A DNA stretch of 64,000 bases from contig JAFGOB010000125.1 in NCBI GenBank assembly GCA_016926695.1, positions 1 through 64,000 of the forward strand, given 5' to 3'. The notes under the pieces were generated by a model. It made no database searches. It saw only the letters and a program-made list of their open reading frames with translations, and had not been told where the DNA came from. Positions within the stretch are counted from its first letter, which is position 1. The number at the start of each line of letters is the position of its first letter. The translations under genes were made by a program, and so were the position numbers. Shown here in pieces: positions 1-8,939 of this stretch. The stretch comes from Dehalococcoidales bacterium. Lineage in GTDB: Bacteria; Chloroflexota; Dehalococcoidia; Dehalococcoidales; UBA3254.

Positions 1-211
1 ACCATCCGATCAAGTCATCTTTTTGAACTGCCTACACGGTCACTAACCCCAAACTGGATACGGTCATAGAGTGCGAGCGTCAACAGCTAAGACGGATCAA
101 TTTGAAAAGGCTGGGACTAAAGTACCGCACCGGAAAAACGAGTTTCCTGAATAGCCGTATAAGCAGTGTTTATTCTATTAGTTAATATATTGATGATATA
201 TGGATGAAATC
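1..211. other. Left edge, no recognisable gene
   Basis: No gene can be supported here. A short open stretch on the plus strand (about 27-182) is rich in Arg and Lys codons but has no start codon with a ribosome-binding site and matches nothing I recognise. It could be the tail of a decayed gene. Confidence 0.4.
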
Positions 212-484
212 TTAAAATTCAGATATTTTTAAGGTATTTTGAGCATAGAATATAATATCTTGTACAAATATGGTAGAATAGTATCTTTTATGTAATGTAG
301 CATCAATATCTGTATTTATTTCATCAAGGATAGAAAGCACCTTCAACATCCCTCTTTCCAATTCCTCCTTAAGATCATCCCTGGTAGCAATACTGATATT
401 ATTGCCGTTCGATAAAACGATCAGCCGCCATATGATGTTATATGGCAGTCCGGTATGATAGAATAGAAGACTATTAAGGTCCAT
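212..484 (-). CDS. Small hypothetical protein, 90 aa
   Basis: I do not recognise this protein. The ATG at 484 has a GAAGG Shine-Dalgarno-like stretch about 8 bases upstream, which favours a real gene. The N-terminal part is hydrophobic, the middle (around residues 35-60) is charged and helical, and the C-terminal part is aromatic-rich. It loosely resembles the ligand-binding half of a TetR-type regulator without a DNA-binding domain, but that is only an impression. It is divergent from the alcohol dehydrogenase that starts 70 bases away. No signal peptide is seen. Confidence 0.45.
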   Translation of the reverse strand: MDLNSLLFYHTGLPYNIIWRLIVLSNGNNISIATRDDLKEELERGMLKVLSILDEINTDIDATLHKRYYSTIFVQDIIFYAQNTLKISEF

Positions 485-554
485 TTTTCAGGCCTTCGTA
501 TTTTTTGGTCTCTGGATACAAATCAGATCAATAATTTTTTAGAAAGGAACAAAA

Positions 555-1691
555 ATGAGTACAATCACGTGTAAAGCAGCAGTCCTGCATGAGGTCGGAA
601 AGCCCATGGAAATTGAAGAAGTAACCCTTGACTCGCCAGGTGCCGGTGAAGCCAGAATACGTATCGCAGCCACGGGAATCTGTGGCAGCGATATCCACTC
701 GCTCCGGGGCGAACACGGCGAAACTAAAACACCCGGAGTCGGCGGACATGAGGTTGCAGGATATATTGACGAACTGGGAGAAGGTGTAATAGGTTTTAAT
801 ATCGGTGATCCGGTTCTTGTCTCCCTCGAACCTGCCGGCTGCGGGCAGTGTTACTACTGTGTCCGGGGCTATCCCAATATGTGCGAGAAAAAATGGAAAG
901 TGCGCCCGCCCGCTCATTTTAAGGGACTGACTCTGCCGGGACGTTATGTCAATAAAAATGGAGTACGTCTTTACCAGTATGGCGGCACTACATCCGGATT
1001 TGCGGAGTATACCATTGCCATGGAAAAACGCCTTATCAAATTTCCCGCGGATATGCCGATGGAAAGCGCATCGCTGCTGGCCTGCGGGGTGATAACCGGT
1101 TTCTGTTCAGTAACCAATGCCGCCCAGGTACAGCCTCTCAGTAGCGTGGTGGTAATGGGAGTCGGGGGAGTTGGCATCAATTCTATTCAGGGCGCAGCCC
1201 TGTCCGGCGCCTATCCGGTCATTGCCGTGGATGTTGTCGACAGTAAATTGGAGACAGCCCGCAAATTCGGGGCTACTCATACTATCAACTCCAGAACAGA
1301 GCAAGACCCCGTCATGAAGGCCTATGAAATGACATCCGGCAGAGGGGCCGATTACGTATTTGTCACCGTAGGAGGTAAAGTCCCCCTGCGGCAGGGCTTC
1401 TCCATGTCCGGTTTCCGTGGCATGACTGTTATTATCGGTCATTCCGGAGATGATAATCTTTCTGATTTTGAACCTACCGATTTCATCGGTGGACAGCGAA
1501 TACTTACAGGCAGCGGCGCCGGCTCAGCCCGTGTAATGGTGGATATCCCCCGTATTATTTCTCTTTACCAGGCGGGACGTTATAAACTCGATGAGATGGT
1601 CAGCGGCCGTTATCCCCTGGAGAAAATCAATGAAGCTATCGAAGCGGTCGATAAGGGCAACGTGATACGTAATGTTATCGTCTTCAAGTAG
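555..1691 (+). CDS. Zinc-dependent alcohol dehydrogenase, MDR family
   Basis: Medium-chain dehydrogenase/reductase of 378 aa, the usual length. It would oxidise or reduce an alcohol/aldehyde or polyol with NAD(P) in the cytoplasm. The catalytic zinc ligands are visible as Cys43 (GICGSD) and the His65-Glu66 pair (GGHEVAG). The structural zinc loop has Cys96, Cys99, Cys102 and Cys110. The Rossmann motif GVGGVG is at 202-207. The ATG at 555 has AAAGGA about 6 bases upstream. The gene stands alone and is followed by a strong terminator. Substrate cannot be told from sequence; threonine/sorbitol dehydrogenase-like and glutathione-independent alcohol dehydrogenases share this layout. Confidence 0.9.
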   Translation: MSTITCKAAVLHEVGKPMEIEEVTLDSPGAGEARIRIAATGICGSDIHSLRGEHGETKTPGVGGHEVAGYIDELGEGVIGFNIGDPVLVSLEPAGCGQCYYCVRGYPNMCEKKWKVRPPAHFKGLTLPGRYVNKNGVRLYQYGGTTSGFAEYTIAMEKRLIKFPADMPMESASLLACGVITGFCSVTNAAQVQPLSSVVVMGVGGVGINSIQGAALSGAYPVIAVDVVDSKLETARKFGATHTINSRTEQDPVMKAYEMTSGRGADYVFVTVGGKVPLRQGFSMSGFRGMTVIIGHSGDDNLSDFEPTDFIGGQRILTGSGAGSARVMVDIPRIISLYQAGRYKLDEMVSGRYPLEKINEAIEAVDKGNVIRNVIVFK

Positions 1692-1787
1692 CATCGGGCT
1701 TGAGTAAGACTAAAGTCCAATAGACTCAAAAAACTCCTGGTCGTATTATTACATCAGGGAAGAATAAGAAACATTTCAACCTTTTCA

Positions 1788-1831
1788 GCAAAATACCCGG
1801 CTTTGGTGCAGTCGGGTATTTTGCTTTTTTT
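1788..1831 (+). terminator. Rho-independent terminator after the alcohol dehydrogenase
   Basis: A perfect 12-bp stem, GCAAAATACCCG at 1788-1799 pairing with CGGGTATTTTGC at 1813-1824, with a 13-base loop and followed by seven T residues. Confidence 0.9.
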
Positions 1832-1942
1832 CACCTGATCAATTTCAACTCGTAATATTCCCCCTGACGACTGACCCCGTATGTGATTATAACCGGAAGA
1901 CTGGTGGAGAAAATATTTCAACTATCTATAAAATGGTCTTGA

Positions 1943-1971
1943 TTGAAAAGTATCATTTCAGGGGTCATAAT
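1943..1971 (+). promoter_or_regulatory. Sigma-70-type promoter for the radical SAM gene
   Basis: TTGAAA at 1943-1948, a 17-base spacer, and CATAAT at 1966-1971. Each hexamer matches consensus at five of six positions. Transcription would start near 1978, about 33 bases before the GTG start at 2011. The rest of the 1692-2010 gap holds only the terminator at 1788-1831. Confidence 0.65.
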
Positions 1972-2010
1972 ATGTTTAATATTGGATAATTTCGAATGAA
2001 GGAGTCGCCT

Positions 2011-3315
2011 GTGGACCTTTTCGAGGCCTTTAAAGCTTATCCTGATATCGAGAAAGTTATTATTATCAAGTCCGATCTTCTCCGGCTGGGTACAGGAATC
2101 AGCCCCTCAGCCCTGGCCGGGGCCAGGAAAAACCCTGATTTAAGGATAAAAGAATACAATATCTTCTCTTACGATTCCACCAGAAAGGGAGTTGTAGCCG
2201 GGGACTCCATGCCGGGGGGGATTTTTCTCAAGGACGGCACCTCTGATGGTACGGCCGTACAGCTCAGAATGTCCGAAAATACACCCTATCTCATTGATTA
2301 TAAAGACGGCGCTTTCGTTCTTTTGTGGAATAACGAGAAGGTAGCCGAAATCCTTCAGTTTGAGGAGCAGGCAGCCTATTATAACCGTTATTTCGAGGAC
2401 GGCACTCCCTACCAGGCCTATGTTTTCAGTGTCGGTAGAGACCATCTTCAAATAACGGCCAATAAACACTGTGAGTACTTTTCGAAAGGCAAGCAGTGCC
2501 TGTTTTGTGAGTTAACCCCCTTTGCCGCCGCTCAGAAAAAAGGCGGTGAAAAGATGGTGCTGCGCAAGCAGGCCGAAAAAGTGGCAGAGGTCCTCTACGC
2601 CGGTTTCCAGGAAAAACGTTTCCGTCATATGCTCATCAATGGTGGTACTTTTCTATCCCCTTACCAGGGTAAAACTGAAATAGAGTGGTATGCCGATTTT
2701 CTTGAAACGATAAGAAAGCGACTCTGGACATGGTATCCCTCTTGTTTGCAGATCAGCGCACTGGATGATGAAGGTTGGAAGAGAATCCATGATACAGGCA
2801 TTCCCTGCATAGAACCCAACATCGAAGTATGGGGCAAGGAACTCTTTTCCATTGTCTGTCCCGGTAAAAACGAGGCCTTCGGGTTTGATAACTGGATCAA
2901 GCGTACCATCAATGCGGTCAAGTTCTGGGGGCCCGGCAACGTTAATCCCAGTTTTGTGGCCGGTGTGGAGATGGCGCAGCCTTTCGGATTCAAAAGTTTT
3001 GAAGCGGCCGTAAAGCACACCCTGGGAGGACACGACTTCCTGATGGGAAATGGAGTCCTGCCCCGTCAGGGCGGTTTCCTGTGTATCGAGACGGGCAGCA
3101 AACTGGCCGGTAATGCGCCGCCTCCCCTGGAGTTCTATCTTGAGCTCGGCAGGGGTTATCTTGAGTTGCGCTACAAACATGGATTCGAACACCTCTTTAA
3201 CGCTCATTGCAGGCATTGTCTGAACCATGGTACCGAGTTCGATTTCGAATATTTCCATGGCCATTCTTCTGCCTCCAGGGAAGCTGAAAAGAAATCGACG
3301 CCCCCGGTACCTTAA
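2011..3315 (+). CDS. Radical SAM-like protein with a wide CX8CX2C motif
   Basis: Protein of 434 aa. The cysteines at 154, 163 and 166 (HCEYF...QCLFC) form a CX8CX2C set that could hold a radical SAM [4Fe-4S] cluster, although the classic spacing is CX3CX2C. The following (beta/alpha)-like segment contains ING/GGT and ISALD stretches usual in radical SAM barrels. A second pair of cysteines near the C terminus (CRHCLNHG) could bind metal. An AAGGAG Shine-Dalgarno at 1999-2004 lies 6 bases before the GTG at 2011, so I chose that start over the ATG at 1996. The reaction is unknown. It stands alone, with its own promoter. Confidence 0.7.
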   Translation: MDLFEAFKAYPDIEKVIIIKSDLLRLGTGISPSALAGARKNPDLRIKEYNIFSYDSTRKGVVAGDSMPGGIFLKDGTSDGTAVQLRMSENTPYLIDYKDGAFVLLWNNEKVAEILQFEEQAAYYNRYFEDGTPYQAYVFSVGRDHLQITANKHCEYFSKGKQCLFCELTPFAAAQKKGGEKMVLRKQAEKVAEVLYAGFQEKRFRHMLINGGTFLSPYQGKTEIEWYADFLETIRKRLWTWYPSCLQISALDDEGWKRIHDTGIPCIEPNIEVWGKELFSIVCPGKNEAFGFDNWIKRTINAVKFWGPGNVNPSFVAGVEMAQPFGFKSFEAAVKHTLGGHDFLMGNGVLPRQGGFLCIETGSKLAGNAPPPLEFYLELGRGYLELRYKHGFEHLFNAHCRHCLNHGTEFDFEYFHGHSSASREAEKKSTPPVP

Positions 3316-3574
3316 AACGAAGTCTTCCGTCGGCCTGTACCGGGGAGACCCTTTTTATATACTAATTGTCTTAAAATAGTCCTGACGAAGCCTGGTTGAG
3401 CCTCAGCCGAGCAAACACAGCTCACCGTCCTGAACAAAGTTCAGGCTTTGACTTGCGGAGGCTGCCCGGCGCACCGGCGGGCGACTCAGGCATAGTCACA
3501 TGATACTCCATTTTATTAGATTATTAAGATATGGCAAATAGCGCTGTTAACATTTACAAGTGTAAGGAGGATAT
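3316..3574. other. Intergenic gap with a small dyad
   Basis: No gene is seen. A 7-bp inverted repeat, CCTGAAC / GTTCAGG with a 3-base loop, lies at 3429-3445 in a locally GC-rich stretch. It has no T tract, so it is not an obvious terminator. Confidence 0.4.
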
Positions 3575-4372
3575 ATGTTACTTCAAGACAAAGTTGCCAT
3601 TGTTACGGGAGGAGCTCAGGGTATCGGTAAAGGTATTGCCCTCAAGTTTGCCGGAGAAGGGTGTTCGGTCGCCATAGCGGATATCAACTCCCAGGAGTCC
3701 AGCAGCACACTGAAACAGATCACGGACCTGGGTAGCGAAGGCCTGGTAATACACTGCGATGTCACCGACAGCAAACAGGTTAAAAACACCGTACAGCAGG
3801 TCTTGGGCAAGTTTGGTAAAATAGACATCCTGGTCAATAACGCCGGCGGTATGCCTTCGGCTCCGCCTCTTGAGGAGATAAACGACGATCTCTGGGATAC
3901 CGTCATTAATCTCAACCTGAAAAGCCTGTTCCTCTTTTGCAGATCGGTAATACCGCTCATGAAGGAGAAAAGATATGGAAAGGTCATCAACTTTTCTTCC
4001 ATGGGCGCCATTAATCCGCCCAAGCATTCCATCCATTATAACTCGGCCAAGGCCGGTGTTCTGGGGTTCACCTATGACCTCGCTTATACCGTCGCCCCCT
4101 TCAACATCAATGTTAACGTCATCGTCCCGGGACTGATACATACCTCCTTCTATAACAGCCTGGCCGGGTTGAACACGGAACAGCAGAAAGAAGATTTCTT
4201 TAATACACTCGGGCAAATGGTTCCCTTGCAGAGGATCGGTACACCTGAGGATATCGCCGGGGCTGCACTGTTCCTGGCCTCCGACCTGTCTTCCTACGTG
4301 ACGGGTACCAGTCTGCTGGTTTCCGGAGGACTTCCCCTTCAGCCCCAGCCGTCAAAACCCTCAAACGCATGA
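3575..4372 (+). CDS. Short-chain dehydrogenase/reductase (SDR)
   Basis: Classical SDR of 265 aa that would interconvert a hydroxy and a keto group with NAD(P). The cofactor motif TGGAQGIG is at 11-18, NNAGG at 88-92, the catalytic Ser at 141/142 (NFSSM), and the YxxxK pair at Tyr155 and Lys159. The ATG at 3575 follows AAGGAGG. The C-terminal PEDIA...FLASDLSSYVTG segment is typical of the family (3-oxoacyl-ACP reductase/glucose dehydrogenase-like). A clean terminator follows, so it is probably monocistronic. The substrate is unknown. Confidence 0.9.
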   Translation: MLLQDKVAIVTGGAQGIGKGIALKFAGEGCSVAIADINSQESSSTLKQITDLGSEGLVIHCDVTDSKQVKNTVQQVLGKFGKIDILVNNAGGMPSAPPLEEINDDLWDTVINLNLKSLFLFCRSVIPLMKEKRYGKVINFSSMGAINPPKHSIHYNSAKAGVLGFTYDLAYTVAPFNINVNVIVPGLIHTSFYNSLAGLNTEQQKEDFFNTLGQMVPLQRIGTPEDIAGAALFLASDLSSYVTGTSLLVSGGLPLQPQPSKPSNA

Positions 4373-4383
4373 TATCATACTCA

Positions 4384-4435
4384 ATCCTGCTTCCGCCTTC
4401 CTGGTAATGTCAGCGGAAGCAGGATTTTTGCTTTT
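4384..4435 (+). terminator. Rho-independent terminator after the SDR gene
   Basis: A perfect 13-bp stem, ATCCTGCTTCCGC at 4384-4396 with GCGGAAGCAGGAT at 4413-4425, followed by TTTTG and a further T tract. Confidence 0.9.
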
Positions 4436-4752
4436 CCAAGATATCCGTAAAAAATAAGCCGGGAGAATCGTCTTCAACAAGCGGGTTTATCGCTATCGGT
4501 CGGATGGGCAGGCATATTTCCAGGCATATTCAGTAAACCGGATATGATCTTACCGTTCATGATCTGGACAAATTATCGGCAGCATATTCAGTCAATACAC
4601 AGCTTTGACGGGGCCACTGCGAAATATTATAATAATACGGTCAAACGGAGTATTCGATAACACGTTGTTGCCGGGAAATATGGCGGAATACCGCCCGTAA
4701 AGGGCAGACCTTGGCAACTATTATGTCAAATACTCCCCTCTGCCCTATCTAT

Positions 4753-4840
4753 GGATGGGTGTCCGAGCGGTTTATGGTAGCGGTCTTGAAAACCGCCGTC
4801 CTGCAAGGGACCGAGGGTTCGAATCCCTCCCCATCCGCCA
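4753..4840 (+). tRNA. tRNA-Ser (anticodon UGA)
   Basis: A class II tRNA with a long variable arm. The acceptor stem GGATGGG (4753-4759) pairs with CCCATCC (4830-4836). The anticodon stem GCGGT/ACCGC encloses the loop CTTGAAA, placing anticodon TGA at 4787-4789. The T arm shows GGTTCGAATCC. The discriminator base is G4837 and CCA (4838-4840) is encoded. An open frame running through this tRNA is not a gene. Confidence 0.97.
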
Positions 4841-4881
4841 CCAACAAGAGGGATTTTCCCTCTCTCCCGGTTCTTGTTGGT
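4840..4881 (+). terminator. Hairpin just 3' of tRNA-Ser
   Basis: ACCAACAAGA at 4840-4849 can pair with TCTTGTTGGT at 4872-4881, with a smaller GAGGGA/TCCCTC hairpin inside. It has only a weak T tract. It may be a terminator or a 3' processing signal for the tRNA transcript. Confidence 0.5.
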
Positions 4882-5450
4882 TCATTGCATATTGAAATTT
4901 GAATCTTGTTTGTTATTGGATCTTGTTACTTGTTTCTTATCTTACCCCCCATCCCCCCGCCTTCTCTAACATCGGCTGGTATCTTGACTGGTGAGACAAA
5001 AACAGCGGCTTGCAACTAATGGCAAACTAATTTTTTTCTTGTTTAATCTACAACACGGTGGATTTTATATTCCTATCCGGTTCCGGCATTTTGGTTCTTC
5101 GTCTGCGAACGTGACTTTTCACAGAGCCTGGATATACTCGGCCAGACCAGTTTGGCTAACTTAATTATCAATCAAAGCATTCCCTTCCTCCCCTCCTTTA
5201 TGATTATACTTTATGTTTTTAATACCTTCCATTCACCGCACAGGGATCCCCCTGGATATTTTATGTAAAAAGCCTTTGCTTGTCGTTCAAATGTTTTTCT
5301 TTTTCCGCCTGATATTGTCCTCGATGCCGGGTTATCCCACTCGACACGTCTATTTGTCCTTGTCACAATTCAGGCGTAAACTTAAGTAGTCAGGAAAGAG
5401 TTCTGAAAATTATCCCGGCATGTTTTTAAGCAGGAAAGTGTTCGGTAGCT
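4882..5450. other. 569-base gap downstream of tRNA-Ser
   Basis: No gene, repeat or integrase is seen. I looked for a second copy of the tRNA 3' end, as left by an integrated element, and found none. The stretch is pyrimidine-rich and AT-rich. Any promoter for the MFS gene at 5451 must lie at its right end, but I cannot point to one. Confidence 0.5.
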
Positions 5451-6704
5451 GTGTTAGAACATAAAAAAAGCGGTTTCTCGTCCATCGGGTCCAGGACGTT
5501 CAGCTCGCTGCGAAATCGGGCCTATCGTCTCTACTTTCTCGGTGTGCTGGGTCAGTTCGCCTCGATGAACATGCAAATGGTTACCGGTTCTCTGCTCATA
5601 TACCGGCTCACTGATTCCGCTGCCCTCCTGGGGACAATGGCTCTGGCTCACGCCGCACCCATGCTTGTCCTGTCTTTGTTCGGCGGAGTTATCGCCGATC
5701 GCGTCCCCAAAAAAGGGATCCTGATCCTGGGTCTGGCAGGTTCGGCCATCATCTCCTTCCTGGTCGCTCTTTCCCTTACCACAGGTCTGCTCAGCAGGGA
5801 GAACGCCGGGTCCTGGTGGATATTGATCGCCTCTTCACTCCTCCAGGGTGTCGTTATGGGACTGATGATGCCGGCGCGTCAGTCAATCATTCCCGAACTT
5901 GTGACCAGGGAACAGACCATGAACGCTGTAGCCCTTAATACGCTGGGCATGAATGTTCTTAGCCTTATCGCCCCTGCCGCAGCCGGATTCCTGGTGGACG
6001 CCTTTGACTTTGCCTCGGTTTATTACACCATGACCGGACTGAATCTCTACGGGGTTGGTTTTCTCATCTTCCTGCCTCGCATCACCCGGAAGACCTCCGC
6101 CGGCAGCAGTATCATAGCCGATATAAAGGCAGGATTCAGCTATGTCCGGAGCAAACGTCCTGTACTCCTCGTTTTGTTTTTCTCTCTCTTTTTTGTGGTG
6201 CTTTCCATGCCCTACCGGCAATTGCTGCCCATTTTCGTGGATGATATCCTGGGGGTCGGGGCTACGGGAATGGGGGTCCTGATGAGTGCATCCGGCGCTG
6301 GGGCAATGGTCGGTTCCCTGGCCCTGGCTAACCTGCCCAATAAAAAACGCGGTCTGATATTAATGCTCAGTGGAGCCCTCTCCGGTCTGGTCCTGATAGC
6401 CTTTGCCTTCTCCACCTCTTGGATCAGCTCGCTGGCCTTTATTGTATTCGTCGGATTGAGCCAGACCGGCAGGATAACCACCAGCAACGCCCTGCTTCAG
6501 ACCTATGTGGATAATGCCTATATGGGCAGGGTCATGAGTATCTTCATGATGCAATGGGGTCTGGTCAGTTTCAGCACCTTTTTTGCGGGTGCCATGGCGG
6601 AGGCCATCCCTGTACAATGGGTAGTTGGCGGACTTGCCTTAGCCCTTCTGGCGGTGTCCCTTCTGGCCCTGGTATTCCTTCCCACCATCAGAAAGCTGGA
6701 CTAG
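5451..6704 (+). CDS. MFS exporter, ENTS/MFS_3 type
   Basis: Major facilitator protein of 417 aa with about 12 hydrophobic segments, in the cytoplasmic membrane. The first repeat opens with RNRAYRLYFLGVLGQF and the loop after TM2 carries GGVIADRVPKK, the MFS signature between TM2 and TM3. The N-terminal form and the second half (VRSKRPVLLVLFFSLFF) resemble enterobactin-exporter-like permeases, so export of a small molecule is likely. The start is a GTG and no strong Shine-Dalgarno is visible. It is unlinked to neighbours. Confidence 0.85.
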   Translation: MLEHKKSGFSSIGSRTFSSLRNRAYRLYFLGVLGQFASMNMQMVTGSLLIYRLTDSAALLGTMALAHAAPMLVLSLFGGVIADRVPKKGILILGLAGSAIISFLVALSLTTGLLSRENAGSWWILIASSLLQGVVMGLMMPARQSIIPELVTREQTMNAVALNTLGMNVLSLIAPAAAGFLVDAFDFASVYYTMTGLNLYGVGFLIFLPRITRKTSAGSSIIADIKAGFSYVRSKRPVLLVLFFSLFFVVLSMPYRQLLPIFVDDILGVGATGMGVLMSASGAGAMVGSLALANLPNKKRGLILMLSGALSGLVLIAFAFSTSWISSLAFIVFVGLSQTGRITTSNALLQTYVDNAYMGRVMSIFMMQWGLVSFSTFFAGAMAEAIPVQWVVGGLALALLAVSLLALVFLPTIRKLD

Positions 6705-6900
6705 ATTACACTAACCGCAGCCGCCAATACCGGCCCGTATAGAGCATACTATGGTAATATCCGGACAGCATACTTTTGTTATGTCAGCTTTACGCAATAT
6801 ATTCCCAGCCAAAAAATATTATGTTATATTTGACCTGATTGGTGGTAGAATATTAATTACCTAAAATCTCAATCGATAAATCGTTGAGGAGGTGATAACT

Positions 6901-7908
6901 ATGGGCTACCATTTCAGGAACCTGGTTTTTGAGGGAGGCGGGGTGAAGGGCATGGCCTATACCGGGGCCATGCAGGTGCTGGAGGAAAAGGATATTCTTT
7001 CCGGCATCAAGCGGGTCGGCGGTACTTCGGTGGGAGCCATCAACGCTCTCCTTTTTGCCCTGGGCTTTGATAATCAGGAGCAAAGGAATATCCTGTGGAA
7101 ACTCGATTTCAATAATTTTTTGGACGCGAGCTGGTTGATACCCGATATCATGCGGGTTATCAAGCGCTACGGCTGGTATAAAGGTGATTTTTTCCGCGAA
7201 TGGGCGGGCAAGCTGATAAAAGAAAAGACCGGCTCACCCCATACCACCTTCAGAGAACTGAAGGGAGCGAAAAAGCCTGACCTTTACGTCTACGGAACAA
7301 ACCTGAGTACCCGCTTCAGTGAAGTATTTTCATTTGAACACACACCAGATATGCCTCTCGCGGATGCCGTACGTATATCGATGTCATTGCCGCTGTTTTT
7401 TACAGCCGTTATTATCGCCGAAAAAGGCGTCTACGTGGATGGGGGATTGCTGGATAATTACCCGGTCAAGATGTTTGACCGTGAAAAATACGTTGACAGC
7501 CAGAAACGTAAGACAGAGTATTATGATAAGCGCAATATCGCCTTCTTGAAAGAACATCCGCAGAGCAGTCCGTATGTTTACAACAAAGAAACCCTCGGAT
7601 TCCGCCTGGACTCCAGGGATGAAATAGCCCTTTTTCGTTACAACGAAAAGCAGGTAGAGCCAATAGACCATTTCTTTGAATACGCTAAGGCGCTGGTAAA
7701 AACAATCCTTGAAAGCCAGGGCAATAATCATCTCCATAGTGACGACTGGCAGAGGACCATATACATAGATACGCTGGGAGTATCCACCACCGATTTCAGT
7801 TTGCTTGACGAAACTAAAACGGCATTGGAAAAATCGGGAAGAGACGGAGCAAATGAATATTTTAAGTGGTTTGACGACCCGGACAACCAGCCGTTCAACC
7901 GGCCTTGA
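6901..7908 (+). CDS. Patatin-like phospholipase
   Basis: Protein of 335 aa that would hydrolyse acyl ester bonds of lipids. The family's active-site parts are all visible: the glycine-rich oxyanion hole GGGVKG at 12-17, the nucleophile elbow GTSVG with Ser43, and the DGG motif with catalytic Asp180 (YVDGGLLDNYP). The GAGGAGG ribosome-binding site at 6886-6892 lies 8 bases before ATG 6901, which is preferred to an upstream GTG. There is no signal peptide, so it should be cytoplasmic or peripheral on the membrane. The C-terminal third (after about residue 220) is charged and not recognised. Confidence 0.88.
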   Translation: MGYHFRNLVFEGGGVKGMAYTGAMQVLEEKDILSGIKRVGGTSVGAINALLFALGFDNQEQRNILWKLDFNNFLDASWLIPDIMRVIKRYGWYKGDFFREWAGKLIKEKTGSPHTTFRELKGAKKPDLYVYGTNLSTRFSEVFSFEHTPDMPLADAVRISMSLPLFFTAVIIAEKGVYVDGGLLDNYPVKMFDREKYVDSQKRKTEYYDKRNIAFLKEHPQSSPYVYNKETLGFRLDSRDEIALFRYNEKQVEPIDHFFEYAKALVKTILESQGNNHLHSDDWQRTIYIDTLGVSTTDFSLLDETKTALEKSGRDGANEYFKWFDDPDNQPFNRP

Positions 7909-7985
7909 ATTGGTGAGGAACGGCTGAAGACCGGCAGGAATTGGTTTTACTATCACGTCATAGTTATTTCGGTAGTATTTTTTGC

Positions 7986-8015
7986 TTGCTATTCCGATCA
8001 TTTATGCCCGATAAT
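7986..8015 (+). promoter_or_regulatory. Possible promoter for the second SDR gene
   Basis: TTGCTA at 7986-7991 and GATAAT at 8010-8015 with an 18-base spacer. The -35 match is weak (four of six). Confidence 0.35.
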
Positions 8016-8096
8016 GTAAGAAATATTCCACCGGTATTCAGTCAAGCCCTCATAAAAATACCACGGGGTTTTTCCCTGTGTTAGAAGGAGAAGGTT

Positions 8097-8939
8097 GTGG
8101 ATTTTAAAGATAAAATTGCTCTGGTTACAGGATCTTCCGGAGGCATCGGAAAAGGTATTGCGATAGCACTGGCCAAAGAAGGCGCCGACCTTATTTTGGT
8201 CTCACGCAACGTACCCAAACTGGAGGCTGTCAAGAAAGAAATAGAGGCCCTCGGCCGCCGGGCGGCGGTGATTAAATGCGATACCTCACTGGATGAGGAT
8301 GTCGCTAAGATAAAAGACGCTGCTATCGGCGCTTTTGGAAGAATCGATATTCTAATTAACAATGCCGCTGTCGGTATCCGCGGACGGCTCGAAGATACTA
8401 AAATGTCCGACTGGGAATATCTGGTTAATACCAACCTCATGGGTTACATCCGCGTCGTGCAGAATTTCTTGACCTATTTCATGGAAAGGAAAAGCGGATA
8501 TATCGTCAATGTCTCTTCCATCCAGGCCCTTGGCTATACCCCGGGAACACAAAATATTCCTTATATCGTTACCAAGGCTGGTATTATCAGTCTCTCCGAA
8601 TGCCTGTATGGCTACCTCGGCCCCATGGGGATCAAGGTTTCCTGCCTTATTCCGGGCGGAGTTGCCACTGACATGGCTGCCAATGCGCGTTATGTCGGCA
8701 GCCAAGAGGCCATAAAAGAAATGAGAGACAAGGATGTCGCCTTTGCCGAACAGGCTAAAAAAGGAAAGGCCCCGTTTCACTTTCTAACGCCCGGGGAGCT
8801 GGCTGCCGGGCTTCTCGAAGGCATGAGAAAGGAAGACTATATCATTTCCGTTCCAGACTTCCGCCAGATGCTTAAAGAGCAGGGCCGCGATATAGATATG
8901 CTCAACGCCTTTCTCAAAAAAGCGATACAGCCCCAATAA
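8097..8939 (+). CDS. Short-chain dehydrogenase/reductase (SDR)
   Basis: SDR of 280 aa, NAD(P)-dependent oxidation or reduction of an alcohol/ketone. TGSSGGIG at 11-18, NNAAVG at 88-93, the conserved Asn113, Ser140/141 (NVSSIQ), Tyr156 and Lys160 (YIVTK). The GTG start at 8097 has AGAAGGAGA upstream. It is only distantly related to the SDR at 3575. The C-terminal extension (about residues 205-280, Lys/Glu-rich) is longer than in minimal SDRs. It converges with the ferredoxin gene on the minus strand and their 3' ends overlap. Confidence 0.9.
   Translation: MDFKDKIALVTGSSGGIGKGIAIALAKEGADLILVSRNVPKLEAVKKEIEALGRRAAVIKCDTSLDEDVAKIKDAAIGAFGRIDILINNAAVGIRGRLEDTKMSDWEYLVNTNLMGYIRVVQNFLTYFMERKSGYIVNVSSIQALGYTPGTQNIPYIVTKAGIISLSECLYGYLGPMGIKVSCLIPGGVATDMAANARYVGSQEAIKEMRDKDVAFAEQAKKGKAPFHFLTPGELAAGLLEGMRKEDYIISVPDFRQMLKEQGRDIDMLNAFLKKAIQPQ

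Noticed and set aside
4711..4902. 63-codon plus-strand open frame
   Set aside because: It runs straight through the tRNA-Ser gene and has no homology or ribosome site.
4753..5450. Possible integration site at tRNA-Ser
   Set aside because: No integrase, no duplicated tRNA 3' end and no mobile genes downstream.
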